Of a DNA stretch of 64,000 bases, positions 46,794-56,942 are shown one piece after another. The first letter of the stretch is position 1. Every line of letters starts with the position of its first letter. The translations under genes and the position numbers were made by a program. The DNA comes from CAVXJN01 sp963762165 (GTDB lineage Bacteria > Pseudomonadota > Gammaproteobacteria > JASBUN01). Below the pieces are notes generated by a model. That model was not told the origin of the DNA, ran no database searches, and saw nothing but the letters and a program-made list of their open reading frames with translations. Where the stretch lies: the NCBI GenBank assembly GCA_963762165.1, contig CAVXJN010000003.1, positions 744,001 through 808,000 on the forward strand. Direction: 5' to 3'.

Positions 46794-49700
46794 ATGGCTG
46801 CAGCACGTCAGCAATTGAACAAACAAGCGCTCAAAGCCCTGGTGCCCTTGAACGGGTTGTCCCATTCTCATTTCGAAGAACTGGTAGCCAAATCCGAAGT
46901 CAAGGAACTGCCCGCGGGCAGGTTTCTGTTCCGCGAGGGTGACCGCGACGGACTGACCTACTTCCTGCTCGCCGGCGACATTGCTTTGATGCAAGGCCGA
47001 GAAGCGAAGCAGGCCTTGAGCGCGGGCAGCAGCGAAGCGTGCCACCCCATAGGCCACACTCAGCCGCGGCAATGGTCGGCGAAGGCACAGAGCCGAGTCA
47101 GCGTGCTGGCCGTGGACAGCGGTCTGCTGGACGTGCTGCTGGCCTGGGACCAGGCCAACAGCTACGAAGTCACCGATATTCAGGCGGAGGACGACGAAGA
47201 CTGGATGACACGCATGTTGTCATCGGAGTTGTTCCAGCGCTTGTCCGCCAGCAACATTCAGCAAGTGCTGATGCGCATGGAGGAAGTGGAGGTCGAGCCC
47301 GGCACCAGAATCGTCACCCAGGACGAAGAAGGCGATTATTATTATATCGTCAAGCACGGCATCGCCGACGTTACCCGCAAACCGTCCTCACGCGCCAAAC
47401 CGATCAAAATCGCCCAACTGCGAGATGGCGACAGCTTCGGCGAAGAAGCGCTGCTGTCGGGCGGTCCGCGCAACGCCAGTGTGACCATGGCGACAAAAGG
47501 CGTGTTGATGCGCCTCGCAAAAACGGACTTCGACGCCTTGTTGCGAGAGCCCTTGATCGACCAGGTCGACTACCAGGACGCGCAAGCGATCGTAGAGCAG
47601 GGCGCAATGTGGCTGGACGTGCGCCTTCCGGGCGAGTTCGACAACGCCCATATTCCCGATAGCACCAATCTCCCCCTGGCGGCCGTACGCGATGCCAGTG
47701 CCGAACTGGATTCCTCCCGACGGTTCATCGTTTGTTGCGACACCGGCACCCGCAGCGTCGGCGCGGCCTTCCTGCTCAGACAGCGGGGCTTCGATGCCTT
47801 GGTGCTGCGGGGTGGATTGAACGCGGTGCCCCATGAACAACTGCAGCGCGCCGAAGGCACCACGCCCGCAGCCGGTAGCGCCGAGATCATCAAGTTCAAC
47901 TCGCGCGATGAGCCACACGACGCGACCGCTCAAAGCAGCGATGGCTCCGCCCTGCAGGCAGATCAGGAACAAGCCGCAGCCATTCGCAACGAGCTTGCGT
48001 CGATTCAAAAGCAGGTCGACGAACGCCAGCAGCGCATCGCAACCTTGGAGCAGGCGATCCTTGACAAGGAAAAGGAGCTGCGGGCACTTCACCGTTCGTT
48101 TGAGAACGCCGAGTCCATGGGCGACGACCTGGAGCGCGTGCGCAGTGAATTGGAGCAGGCGCGGGCGCAATTGGCGCAGCAACACTCCCAGCTGGACGAA
48201 GCGCGCAATATCGGCGCCGAACGCGAGCAGGAGCTCATGGGCCTGCGCGACCAGGTCGCCGAGTTGCAGCAGCAGATAGCAGGCGCAGAGACGAGCCGGG
48301 TCGAGTACGAGCAGCAGCGCACGGCGCTCGAGGTTCGAGCTCGAGGCGCTGCGGCACAACGAGGCCGAGCAAGAACAGCAATTGCGGGATGCGTTGCAGC
48401 AGACAGAAGCCGAACGGGATCGCATTCGCTCAGAACTCGACGATCGCCAACAAGCGTTGAGCAAATTGGAGTCGCAGCTACAGGACCTGCGGCAGGGTCA
48501 TTCTGACGCAGAAAGCGCGGTCTCGGAGCAGCGGCAACAGTTCGAGCAGGAACTGATGGCGCTCAAGCAGGAGCTGCAAGACGTGCGCGCCGAGCGCGAC
48601 GGTTTGAGCGCGCAGATGGAGACGCTGCGCGGCGAAGCCGATGCCGCGCGCAGCGAGTTCGAAGCGCGGCTTACCGAATTCGGCGAACAGGATACGGAAC
48701 TGCGCGCACAACTGGATCGGCAGGCCGAAGAACTGCGCTCCCGGCATGAACACGAGCAGGGCGAACTCAGTGCCCGCTTGCAGGACCTAGAGGCCCGGTT
48801 GCAAGCCAGCGCACAATCGCTGGCCGAGCGCGAGGCGGCCGTTGCCGAGCTGGACGCCCAAATCCAACGCTTACAAAGCGAGCACGGCGAGCGCGGTACG
48901 GAGTGGCAACAAGCACGGGACGATTGGAACGCGCAACGCGAGTCACTCGAAGACCAGGTTGCGTCACTGCGATCCCAGGAGCAGACGCTTGCTGAAACCG
49001 TGCAACGACTGGAGCGCGAACGCGATGCTTCAGCCGACGATTTCAAACCCGGATCAATGAACTGGAAGGCGAACTGCGCACCCGCAACGAAGCGCTGGCG
49101 GAGGCGGAGCAATCCCTGGCCGCGTTGCGTGAACAAGCTGACAGTTTTCAAAAAGCACGTGCGGATGCAGAAGAGACGTTGACGGCGCGCGAGCAGCAAT
49201 GGTTGAAGTCCGAACAAGCGTTACGCGGCGAACTCGAGCAGGCGCAAACGCAAGCGCAATCGCTCGACGGGGATTTGCAGCGGCTGCGTCAGGAACAAGA
49301 CGCGCAGTCTGGAGAACTTCACGCCCGCATCCTCGCCCTCGAGAGCGACCTGGAGTCCGGCGCGGCGGTACTGACGGAACGGGATGCCGCGCTCGCCGAT
49401 CTGGAAGCCAAATTGACTTCGTTACAGGAGCAGCGCGCTGCGTTGCAGTCCGATTTCGATGCGGCCGAGGCGCGCGAAGGCCAATTGCGTGCGAGTTGGA
49501 ACAACTTCAACAGGACCGCGCCGCAACCGGCGACGAATTTACGACCCGTATTCAGGGAGTTGGAGGCGACCCTGAGCGCGCGGACCGAAGAGCTGGATGA
49601 GCAGAGTGCGGATCGGGAACGCCTGAAAGGAGAACTGGAAGCGCTGCAGTCGCAGTATCAAGCACTGCAAACCCAGCGCGACACGGACCAAAAGGAATGG

Positions 49701-52056
49701 CAAACCCTGCGCGCCGAGATCGAGAACCGCGCCGTGGCCGCGGAGTCCGAGGCCAATGCAGCGCGGGATACACTGGAAAAGGAACGGGCGTCTACTGCAA
49801 AGCCAATCCCAGGCGGAATTGGAACGCGTGCAGCGGGAAAGCGCGCGCCTTCAGCGCGACCGCGACGATGCGACGCGCGCGCTCGAAGCGGCTCGTGAGG
49901 AACAGGAACGGCGCAAGGCGGAACTGCAGGAGTTACAGGACGAGCGCAAGAAATTCAAGGAACAGGTCACCGAGCTCGAAAACTGGTTGGTCCGCGCGGA
50001 GCGCAAGCGCGATGAGCACCAGAGCGCCCTGGAAGCGCGCGAACAGGAACTGACCGCGCTGCGCGGCGAACTCGACGAAGCGCATCGTGAAGCGAATGTC
50101 GCCCGTGAGCGCGCGGCGGCTTTGCAGCAGGAGGTCGATGCCGACGGACGACAGGCCGACGAACGCAGCTCACAGCTGAGAGAAGATGCTGCCAGCGCCC
50201 GCGCCGAATTGCGCAATCTGGAACAACGGCTCGAACAGGCGGAGCGCAGCGCCGCGCAAGCACAGGAAGGCCGGGCGAGCGCGGTGCAAGCTCACGACGC
50301 GATCAAGGATGACGTAGAGAGTCTGGAGCAGGAACTGGGCCAGCTGCGCGTTCTGTATCGCGATGCTGCCGAGGAAGCGGCGCGCGACCGGGAAGAATCG
50401 GAAAAGCGTTTGCAGGCTCTGCGTGACGAGGAGTTGCGCGCGCGGGAGCGTCTGGCCGAAATCACAGGCGAACAAAAGGACACTGAAGCAGCGTTGCAGG
50501 CGCTCGAGCGCGAAACCGACTCGCTGCGCCGCGAACTCGATCAGGCTCGTGCTGCCTTGGCCCGTGCTGAAACGGAGTCCGAGCGTCTCGGCAGCGCGCT
50601 GGAACAACCGAAAGGTTTGCAGTCGGCGGCGGAAATCGAAAGCATCCGCGAGCTGGCGGATCAGGAGTTGCGCCAGGCAGCGGGGGAGATCGCCGGCCTC
50701 AGGGGCGAACTGGAAGAGGCGCGGCATCAGGTTCGGCACCTGGAAGCGGAGATCGTGCTGCTCCGTCAGCTCGACGGCGGAACCGACTCCGCACCGCGGA
50801 CAAACGACGACATCCAGTTGCAGGTTGAAGACCGCCTGGCGCAGTACAAGCGGGACGCAGATGTGGCGCTGGCCGACGTACGTGAACAGAACGTCGCCCT
50901 TCAAAGTGAACTGCAGCGTTTGCAGCGGGCATCCGGTGCAAATACGGACGACCTGCCGGCGATGCGTGCTGGCGAGCCCTCGGGCCGCCAAGCCGGACGC
51001 CGGCAAGAGCACGGCGACGAGGCCGACGTCGGTGCTGAGTTCCAATCCGACAGAGGCGCGCGTCGCGGTGCACCAGTCTGGCTTACCTTGCTGCTGGCTA
51101 TGTTTGCAGTGGCCGGCGGCGGTACCGCCTGGTGGTTCTGGCAACAACAGTCGCCATCCTCGGCGTCCCCCTGGGTGGGGGGGAACGCTATCAGCGAGGC
51201 ACGATCCCCGGTGGATCAGATCGCGGTACCGGCGCGCACTGCGGCGCCGAAGTCGCCGGTCACCACCAACCGGGCTCCGGAACCGGAAACTCAACCCGTC
51301 GTCGCCGAGGCGGCGCCGATGCGTCCCGGCCGCACCTATCAGGACTTCCTCGACGATGGCGCTCTCGGCCCGGTGATGGTGCAACTGCCGGGTGGTCGCT
51401 TCACCATGGGCAGCGCCAAGGCCTCCCCCTATTTCGACGAACGTCCGGCCCGCGCGGTGACCTTGAAACCCTTTTCCATCGCCAAATACGAAGTCACCTT
51501 CGCGGACTTCGATCGATTTGCCGAAGCCACCGGACGCAAGCTGCCGCCGGACAATGGCTGGGGCCGCGACCGTCGGCCGGTGACCAATGTCAGCTGGACC
51601 GACGCCCAAGCCTATGCCGACTGGTTGAGCGCGAGCACCGGTCACCGTTATCGTCTGCCCACCGAGGCGGAATGGGAATATGCGACCCGCGGCGGTACCG
51701 AAACTTTTTATTGGTGGGGCAACGATGGGGATGCAAGCAAAGCCAATTGCTTCAATTGCACAGGCGAATGGAGCGGCAGTATGACGGCTCCTGTAGGCAG
51801 CTTTGCAGCCAACCCCATGGGCTTGTACGACACTGCGGGAAATGCCTTGGAATGGGTCCAGGACTGCTATCGCGAAACCTACGAAGGCGCGCCACGGGAC
51901 GGAAGTGCGGTCGAATCGGCAAACTGCACCACACGGGTCGCGCGCGGCGGCTCGTACCGCTCGGTATTGGATAACCTCCGCAGCGCCCGGCGCGCTCAAT
52001 ACAGTGCGGATACACGCCTCGATCAGCTCGGCTTCCGCCTGGTGCGAGAGCCCTGA
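46794..52056 (+). CDS. Giant cNMP-binding/rhodanese/coiled-coil/SUMF1 membrane protein (five frame breaks)
   Basis: Reconstructed length is ~1754 residues. In order: a degenerate cyclic-nucleotide-binding-like domain (~12-125) with CHPIGHTQPR; a second one (~140-260) with the phosphate-cassette-like SFGEEALLSGGPRNASV; a rhodanese domain (~270-365) with active-site loop CCDTGTRS; about 1000 residues of Glu/Gln/Arg-rich coiled coil (~387-1380); one membrane helix (~1426-1448, WLTLLLAMFAVAGGGTAWWF); a Pro/Ala linker; and a SUMF1/FGE-like domain (~1521-1754) ending LDQLGFRLVREP. RGGSYRSVLDN lacks the two copper-binding cysteines of true FGE, so formylglycine synthesis is unlikely. Frame breaks lie near 48336, 49045, 49495, 49555 and 49795, all in the coiled coil. 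The domain order suggests cytoplasmic sensing with an extracytoplasmic end. The function is unknown. Confidence 0.82.
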
Positions 52057-52124
52057 CAGGCCGCCATACCCCGTCCGGCACCGCTTGACTCCGGCGGCCA
52101 GTGCCGTATGGTGCTGTCCCTGTC

Positions 52125-53008
52125 ATGGCTCGCGTACTGGGCATCGGCATCGCCACCCTCGATATCATCAACTTCGTCGACCACTATCCCGCCGAAGACG
52201 AGGAACTGCGCGCGTACGATCAGCAAATCCGGCGCGGTGGCAATGTCACCAATACGCTGGTCGTGCTCAGCCAGTTGCAACATCAATGTGCCTGGGCAGG
52301 GGTGTTGGCGCAGGATGCCGATAGGCGGCGTCGTCGCTGACGACTTGCGCGGATATGGCATCGATCTGGCCGGTTGCCGCCGGGTCGCCGAGGGCCGAAC
52401 GCCCGTTTCCTATATCACGGTGAATGGTCGCACCGGTTCACGCACCATCGTCCATTATCGCGACTTGCCGGAATTCGACCATCAGGATTTCGCACCGATC
52501 GATGTGCATGGATTCGACTGGCTGCATTTCGAAGGCCGCAATATCATCGCCACCCGGCGCATGTTGGACGCGCTGATTCGTGGTGGTTTTCGTGCCGAGC
52601 GAATTTCGTTGGAGATCGAAAAGCCCCGGCAGGGCATCGAGGCGCTGTTCTGCGGCCCGGGCGTGCTGGTGCTGTCGCGGGCATTCGCCCGGGCGCGGGG
52701 ATTCGAGTCCGCCGAGCAAGTGCTGCAATGGGCTCGTCCGCAGGCAGCCGGATGCCGATTTGCTGTGCACCTGGGGCGAACAGGGCGCCTGGTGCCTGCA
52801 ACGGGACGGCCACCTGATCCATGCGCCTGCTGTGGCCGTGTCCCGGGTGGTCGATACGGTGGGTGCCGGCGATACCTTCGTTGCCGGTATGATCCACGCC
52901 CGCCTGCACGAGTCATCCTGGCCGGCTGCGTTGGCGGCCGCGAATCGTTTGGCGGCGCGCAAATGCGCCCAGGTCGGTTTTGCCGGCCTTGGGATCGAGT
53001 CGCGCTAA
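52125..53008 (+). CDS. PfkB family kinase resembling ketohexokinase (two frame breaks)
   Basis: Ribokinase-fold sugar kinase of ~294 residues. The ATP/anion-hole motif is VVDTVGAGDTFVAG near the C-terminus; the substrate end has RRGGNVTNTLVVLSQL. Other segments (HFEGRNIIATRRML, EIEKPRQGIEALF, AARKCAQVGFAGL) follow the sequence of animal ketohexokinase, so a fructose- or ketose-like substrate is plausible but unproven. The frame shifts by +1 near 52320 (before VADDLRGYGIDL) and near 52745 (before PDADLLCTWGEQG). It starts 68 bases after the giant gene and precedes a Rieske protein by 23 bases. Confidence 0.85.
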
Positions 53009-53031
53009 ATCATTAACCCATCGGGAACGGC

Positions 53032-53385
53032 ATGAACGCGCACTACACTCTCTGCCAGTTGGCGCAGATACCGGATCCGGGCGCCAAGGGATTTTATCTC
53101 GAAGAACTGGACTTGGACTTGTTCGTGGTCCGCAGGGGTGGGACTGTGCGTGCCTATCGCAACAGCTGTCCGCACACAGGCGCGCCCATGGAATGGATGC
53201 CGGACCAGTTCCTGAATCTGGACGGCAATTTGATCCAATGCGGCATTCACGCTGCGTTGTTCGAGATCCATGACGGACGTTGTATCGCCGGTCCCTGCGT
53301 CGGCCAGTTCCTGCACTCGCTGGCCCTGGAGATTCGCGACGGCGCCGTGATCTTGACCCAACCCGGCGCGGGAGTACGCGATTGA
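53032..53385 (+). CDS. Small Rieske [2Fe-2S] protein
   Basis: A soluble 117-residue Rieske ferredoxin. The cluster site is split as usual: CPHTGAPMEW and, ~20 residues on, CGIHAALFE (C-x-H and C-x2-H). No oxygenase domain, signal peptide or membrane helix is seen, so it is a stand-alone electron carrier or sensor. It overlaps the transporter gene by four bases (TTGA). Confidence 0.92.
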   Translation: MNAHYTLCQLAQIPDPGAKGFYLEELDLDLFVVRRGGTVRAYRNSCPHTGAPMEWMPDQFLNLDGNLIQCGIHAALFEIHDGRCIAGPCVGQFLHSLALEIRDGAVILTQPGAGVRD

Positions 53386-54303
53386 TCGCGCGCATTACCG
53401 CGTTGTTTCCGATTTGGGCGGTGTTGTTTGCCGCGCTCGCCTATTGGCAGCCGCACGCCTTTCGGGCCTTGGCGGTGGCGATCGTGCCGCTGCTTGGGTG
53501 TGGTGATGTTCGGCATGGGCATTACGCTGACCCCGGCAAGCTTCGCCGACGTGGTCAGGCGCCCGGCCGTGGTGGCGCTCGGCGTGGCGCTGCAGTTTGT
53601 GCTGATGCCGTTACTGGCATGGTCCATCGGTACCGCCATGGCGCTGCCTCCGGCATTGCTGGTTGGATTGGTGCTGGTGGGAAGCTGTCCCGGCGGCACT
53701 GCCTCGAATGTCATTTGCTACCTGGCTCGGGGAGACGTAGCGCTGTCGATTGCCTTGACCGCTATTTCCACCTTGCTGGCGGTCGTGGCGACGCCGGCGC
53801 TGACGTGGCTCTATGTCGGAGCGCGGGTACCGGTGCCGGTGACGGACATGCTGATCAGTATGCTCATGATCGTCATCGTGCCCGTGGCGGCCGGTCTGGT
53901 CGCGAACCATTGCTGGGGACGGCGCCTGGCGGCGCTAAAGAACGTGTTTCCATTGCTGTCGGTGTTCGCAATTGCCTTGATCATCGCCATTGTCGTCGCA
54001 CTCAAGCGCGACCAGCTTACGGTGCTCGGGCCGCCGGTGGTATGGGCGGTGATGCTGCATAACTTGAGCGGACTTGGACTTGGATATTTTTTGGCGCGCA
54101 GCTTCGGTCTCGACCGACGCTTGAGCCGTACGCTGGCGATCGAAGTGGGTATGCAGAACTCTGGATTGGCGGTTGCCCTGGCGAACCAATTCTTCAGCGC
54201 GGCCGCTGCGCTGCCGGGCGCGCTGTTCAGCGTGTGGCACAACTTGTCGGGTTCCGTGCTGGCCGCGATCTGGTCCCGGAGAGCGGCGCGGGAGCAAGGT
54301 TGA
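53382..54303 (+). CDS. Bile acid:sodium symporter (BASS) family transporter (one frame break)
   Basis: Inner-membrane transporter of ~306 residues with about ten helices. It starts with TTG at 53382, overlapping the Rieske stop. The frame shifts by +1 near 53498, within VPLLG-VVMFGMGITLTPASF; the rest is continuous. LVGSCPGGTASNVICYLARGD is the conserved BASS sodium-site region (residues split between helices 4a and 4b), and EVGMQNSGLAVAL is the matching motif in helix 9. The substrate is probably an organic anion; bile acid is only the family name. Its stop overlaps the next start (TGATG). Confidence 0.9.
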
Positions 54304-55073
54304 TGGCGCGCGCTCCGGATTCCGCCGCGGCAATCGAGCTGCAGCAAGTCAGCAAAAGCTTCGGCGCCAACCTCGCAGTGGAAAATATCAGTTTTGCAGT
54401 CGCACGCGGCAGCATCTGTGGATTGCTTGGCGGTAACGGTGCCGGCAAGACCACGACGTTGTCGATGCTGCTCGGGTTGCTGCTGCCCACCAGTGGTCGC
54501 ATTCAGGTCTTGGGGCAGGACATGCTGCGCCACCGCTACCGCGTTCTGGCGCGGATGAATTTCTCCTCGCCTTATGTGGATCTGCCGCAACGGCTCAAGG
54601 TGCAGGAAAACCTGGTCGTGTATGCCCTCCTATACGGGATACGACGCCCGGGGCGCCGAATCCGGGAACTGGCGGAGCAATTGGATATCGGTGCATTTCT
54701 GAAGCGGCCCTACGGCAATCTGTCCGCCGGTCAGCGAACTCGTGTGGGGTTGGCGAAGTCGCTGCTCAACCGTCCCGAAGTATTGCTGCTCGACGAACCT
54801 ACGGCGTCGCTCGATCCGGATAGTGCGGACCGTATGCGCAGCTATCTGCGCGACTACCAACGCGAAACCGGCGCCACCTTATTGCTGGCGTCCCACAACA
54901 TGGTCGAAGTGGAGCGCATGTGCGACGATGTGATCATGTTGCGCCGGGGACAGGTGGTCGACCGTGACCACCCGGCGCAATTGGTGAAACGTTACGGACG
55001 CGAGACTCTGGAACAGGTATTTCTCGACATCGCCCGGGCCAGGCCAGGCGAGGACCGGAGTGCGCGTGACTGA
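54303..55073 (+). CDS. ABC transporter ATP-binding protein (ABC-2 exporter type)
   Basis: ATPase of 256 residues. Walker A GGNGAGKTTTLSMLLG, signature LSAGQRTRVGLAKS, Walker B VLLLDEPTASLDP, switch ASHNM. It resembles NodI/drug-exporter ATPases. The start ATG overlaps the symporter stop by one base and the end overlaps the permease start, so ATPase and permease are one unit and probably part of the operon that begins upstream. Confidence 0.93.
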   Translation: MARAPDSAAAIELQQVSKSFGANLAVENISFAVARGSICGLLGGNGAGKTTTLSMLLGLLLPTSGRIQVLGQDMLRHRYRVLARMNFSSPYVDLPQRLKVQENLVVYALLYGIRRPGRRIRELAEQLDIGAFLKRPYGNLSAGQRTRVGLAKSLLNRPEVLLLDEPTASLDPDSADRMRSYLRDYQRETGATLLLASHNMVEVERMCDDVIMLRRGQVVDRDHPAQLVKRYGRETLEQVFLDIARARPGEDRSARD

Positions 55074-55888
55074 GCGGGCAAGCGACCGCGGCGTGTTTTC
55101 GGTGCGCCGCGTCGGCGCCATGGTGCTGCGCAATGTCTATCTGCTGCGGGCATCCTGGCCGCGGGTGCTGGAGCTGGTGTATTGGCCCGCGGTGCAAATG
55201 ATTCTGTGGGGATTCATCAGCCGCTTTCTGGCGACCAACAGTTCCTGGGTCGCCCAGGCGTCCGGTGTTTTGATTGCTGCGGTATTGCTCTGGGACGTGA
55301 TGTTTCGCGGCAACCTCGGAGTGTCGCTGTCCTTCTTCGAGGAGATGTATTCACGCAATCTCGGTCATTTGTTCGCCAGCCCACTGCGTCCCTACGAGCT
55401 GGTGAGTGCGTTGCTGTTGATCAGCCTGCTGCGCACCACAATTGGCGTTGGCGGCGCCGCATTACTCGCGATTCCCTTGTACGGATTTCTCGATCTTCGA
55501 TCTGGGTCTGCCGTTGCTGGCGTTTTTCACCAATCTGCTGATCATGGGCTGGTCCATCGGCCTGCTGGTGTCGGCGTTGGTGTTGCGCTATGGACTGGGA
55601 GCCGAGAGCCTGGCCTGGGTCGCGATTTTCGCGGTGGCGCCGATCAGCGGGATTTACTACCCGGTATCGGTGCTGCCCGGCTGGCTGCAGGTCATTGCCG
55701 CCGCCTTGCCGTCGAGCCATGTCTTCGAAGGAATGCGTTCGGTGTTGTTCGATGGCCAATTTCGCGTGCAATTGCTGATCAACGCGTTAGCGTTGAACGC
55801 CATTTACATCAGCGTCGCCGTGAGTGTTTTCCTATGGGTGTTCCGAATCGCGCGCCGCAAGGACCTACTGCTTCATATCGGCGAGTGA
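55060..55888 (+). CDS. ABC-2 type permease (one frame break)
   Basis: Membrane subunit of ~275 residues with six helices, partner of the preceding ATPase. It starts with GTG at 55060 (a second GTG lies two codons later). FFEEMYSRNLGHLFASPLRP is the characteristic cytoplasmic loop. The C-terminal half has PISGIYYPVSVLPGWLQ and SSHVFEGMRSVL, typical of NodJ-like exporters. The frame shifts by +1 near 55490 (before FDLGLPLLAFFTN). The substrate is unknown. Confidence 0.88.
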
Positions 55889-55899
55889 TTCCGCAGGAT

Positions 55900-56142
55900 T
55901 CAACCCCGTTCTATGGCGCGTATGAATACTTCGCAGTCCAGTTGCGCCAATTCCAGCGGCATGTCCCGCTTACCCGCCGCTGCTTCGGTGAACCGGTGTT
56001 CTTGAAGCTGCGGCATCACGTCGCTGTCCGCTGGCACGCGCATTTCGGGCCCCTGCTGGCGGCGGGGATGTGACAACGGCGATGAAGCCTGCAACGAGTT
56101 TTCTTCCGTTTCGCCGCTGACCAGATCGAAGACTGTGATCAT
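55900..56142 (-). CDS. Hypothetical 80-residue protein
   Basis: I do not recognise this protein. It starts MITVFDLVSGETEE and ends DCEVFIRAIERG, is polar, and has no membrane helix or signal peptide. A very good ribosome site (AGGAGGG, seven bases before the ATG at 56142) argues that it is expressed; an in-frame upstream start lacks one. It is convergent with the ABC permease gene, 11 bases away, and is preceded by a ~200-base gap without other features. Confidence 0.55.
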   Translation of the reverse strand: MITVFDLVSGETEENSLQASSPLSHPRRQQGPEMRVPADSDVMPQLQEHRFTEAAAGKRDMPLELAQLDCEVFIRAIERG

Positions 56143-56341
56143 CGCTTTTCCCTCCTGGGAAAGTGGATATGCAGTTTCGTCTTGCTTCACTCTTTGTATC
56201 GGCTTGCGGACGGATCAGTTGAGGATCCATTACGTTGCAGGGTAGGCGACTGCCGTGGCGGCGCAAAAACAAAACCGGCGTCACGCCGCACCCTGTGACG
56301 GGGTGTCCCGTCGCAGGGTGGGATACAGGGTTGGAGGAAGG

Positions 56342-56848
56342 TCAGGGAAATGCCGGAATGGTCGGCTCGGAACCTTCCAGATGCGCTTCGTGGTGGGACC
56401 GTACCAGATCGCAGATCAGGTCCACCCGCTCTTTAGGCGTGTCGACCATGAGCAGCACTTCACCGCGCGCCAAAGCCGGTTCGAAACTGCGCAGTCGGGT
56501 ATTGCGGACATCGGTGGAAATCATGCCCGATGCCCATGCGCCGACTACCGCACCTGCTATGGCGCACACGAGAATAACGCCACCGCTCATCATACCCGTC
56601 GCCGGCACCAAGGAAGCGATGATCCCTGCCAAGGCGCCGGTAATGCCGCCTACTATAAGACCCATTTCCAAGCCGTGGATCAGATCGCTGCGTTGCAACA
56701 GGGTGGCGGGTGGCAGGTCTTTGATCGGGATATCGTCCCGGGCGAGCACATGAATGTGATGTTCATCGATCCGCGCCAACAACAATTCGTTGACGATCTG
56801 GCGGGCGCTGTCCACTGTCGGCAGCAGAAAATAGAGCCGTCTTCTCAT
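56342..56848 (-). CDS. Glycine-zipper membrane protein of DUF1269-like type
   Basis: A 168-residue protein. An N-terminal soluble part (RRRLYFLLPTVDSARQIVNE, then EHHIHVLARDDIP) with a ferredoxin-like pattern is followed by two glycine-rich membrane helices (GLIVGGITGALAGIIASLV and GGVILVCAIAGAVVGAWASG) and a C-terminal soluble part ending in an acidic tail. A perfect AAGGAGGT ribosome site selects the ATG at 56848. Proteins of this type are often stress related; the function is not known. Confidence 0.78.
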   Translation of the reverse strand: MRRRLYFLLPTVDSARQIVNELLLARIDEHHIHVLARDDIPIKDLPPATLLQRSDLIHGLEMGLIVGGITGALAGIIASLVPATGMMSGGVILVCAIAGAVVGAWASGMISTDVRNTRLRSFEPALARGEVLLMVDTPKERVDLICDLVRSHHEAHLEGSEPTIPAFP

Positions 56849-56942
56849 ACCCACCTCCTTCCCGTTCCGGGAACCGTGGCCTGGAGAATCAAGGGCTCGA
56901 TTACGCAACTATAGATCAGAGGAGGGGAAACTTCCTGGCGCT

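Noticed and set aside
50170..51999. 609-codon minus-strand frame opposite the giant gene
   Set aside because: Repetitive GC-rich coiled-coil coding sequence produces long antisense frames; no domain is seen on the minus strand.
51380..52056. Assignment of the SUMF1 domain as a formylglycine-generating enzyme
   Set aside because: The paired cysteines of the FGE copper site are absent from the RGGSYRSVLDN region.
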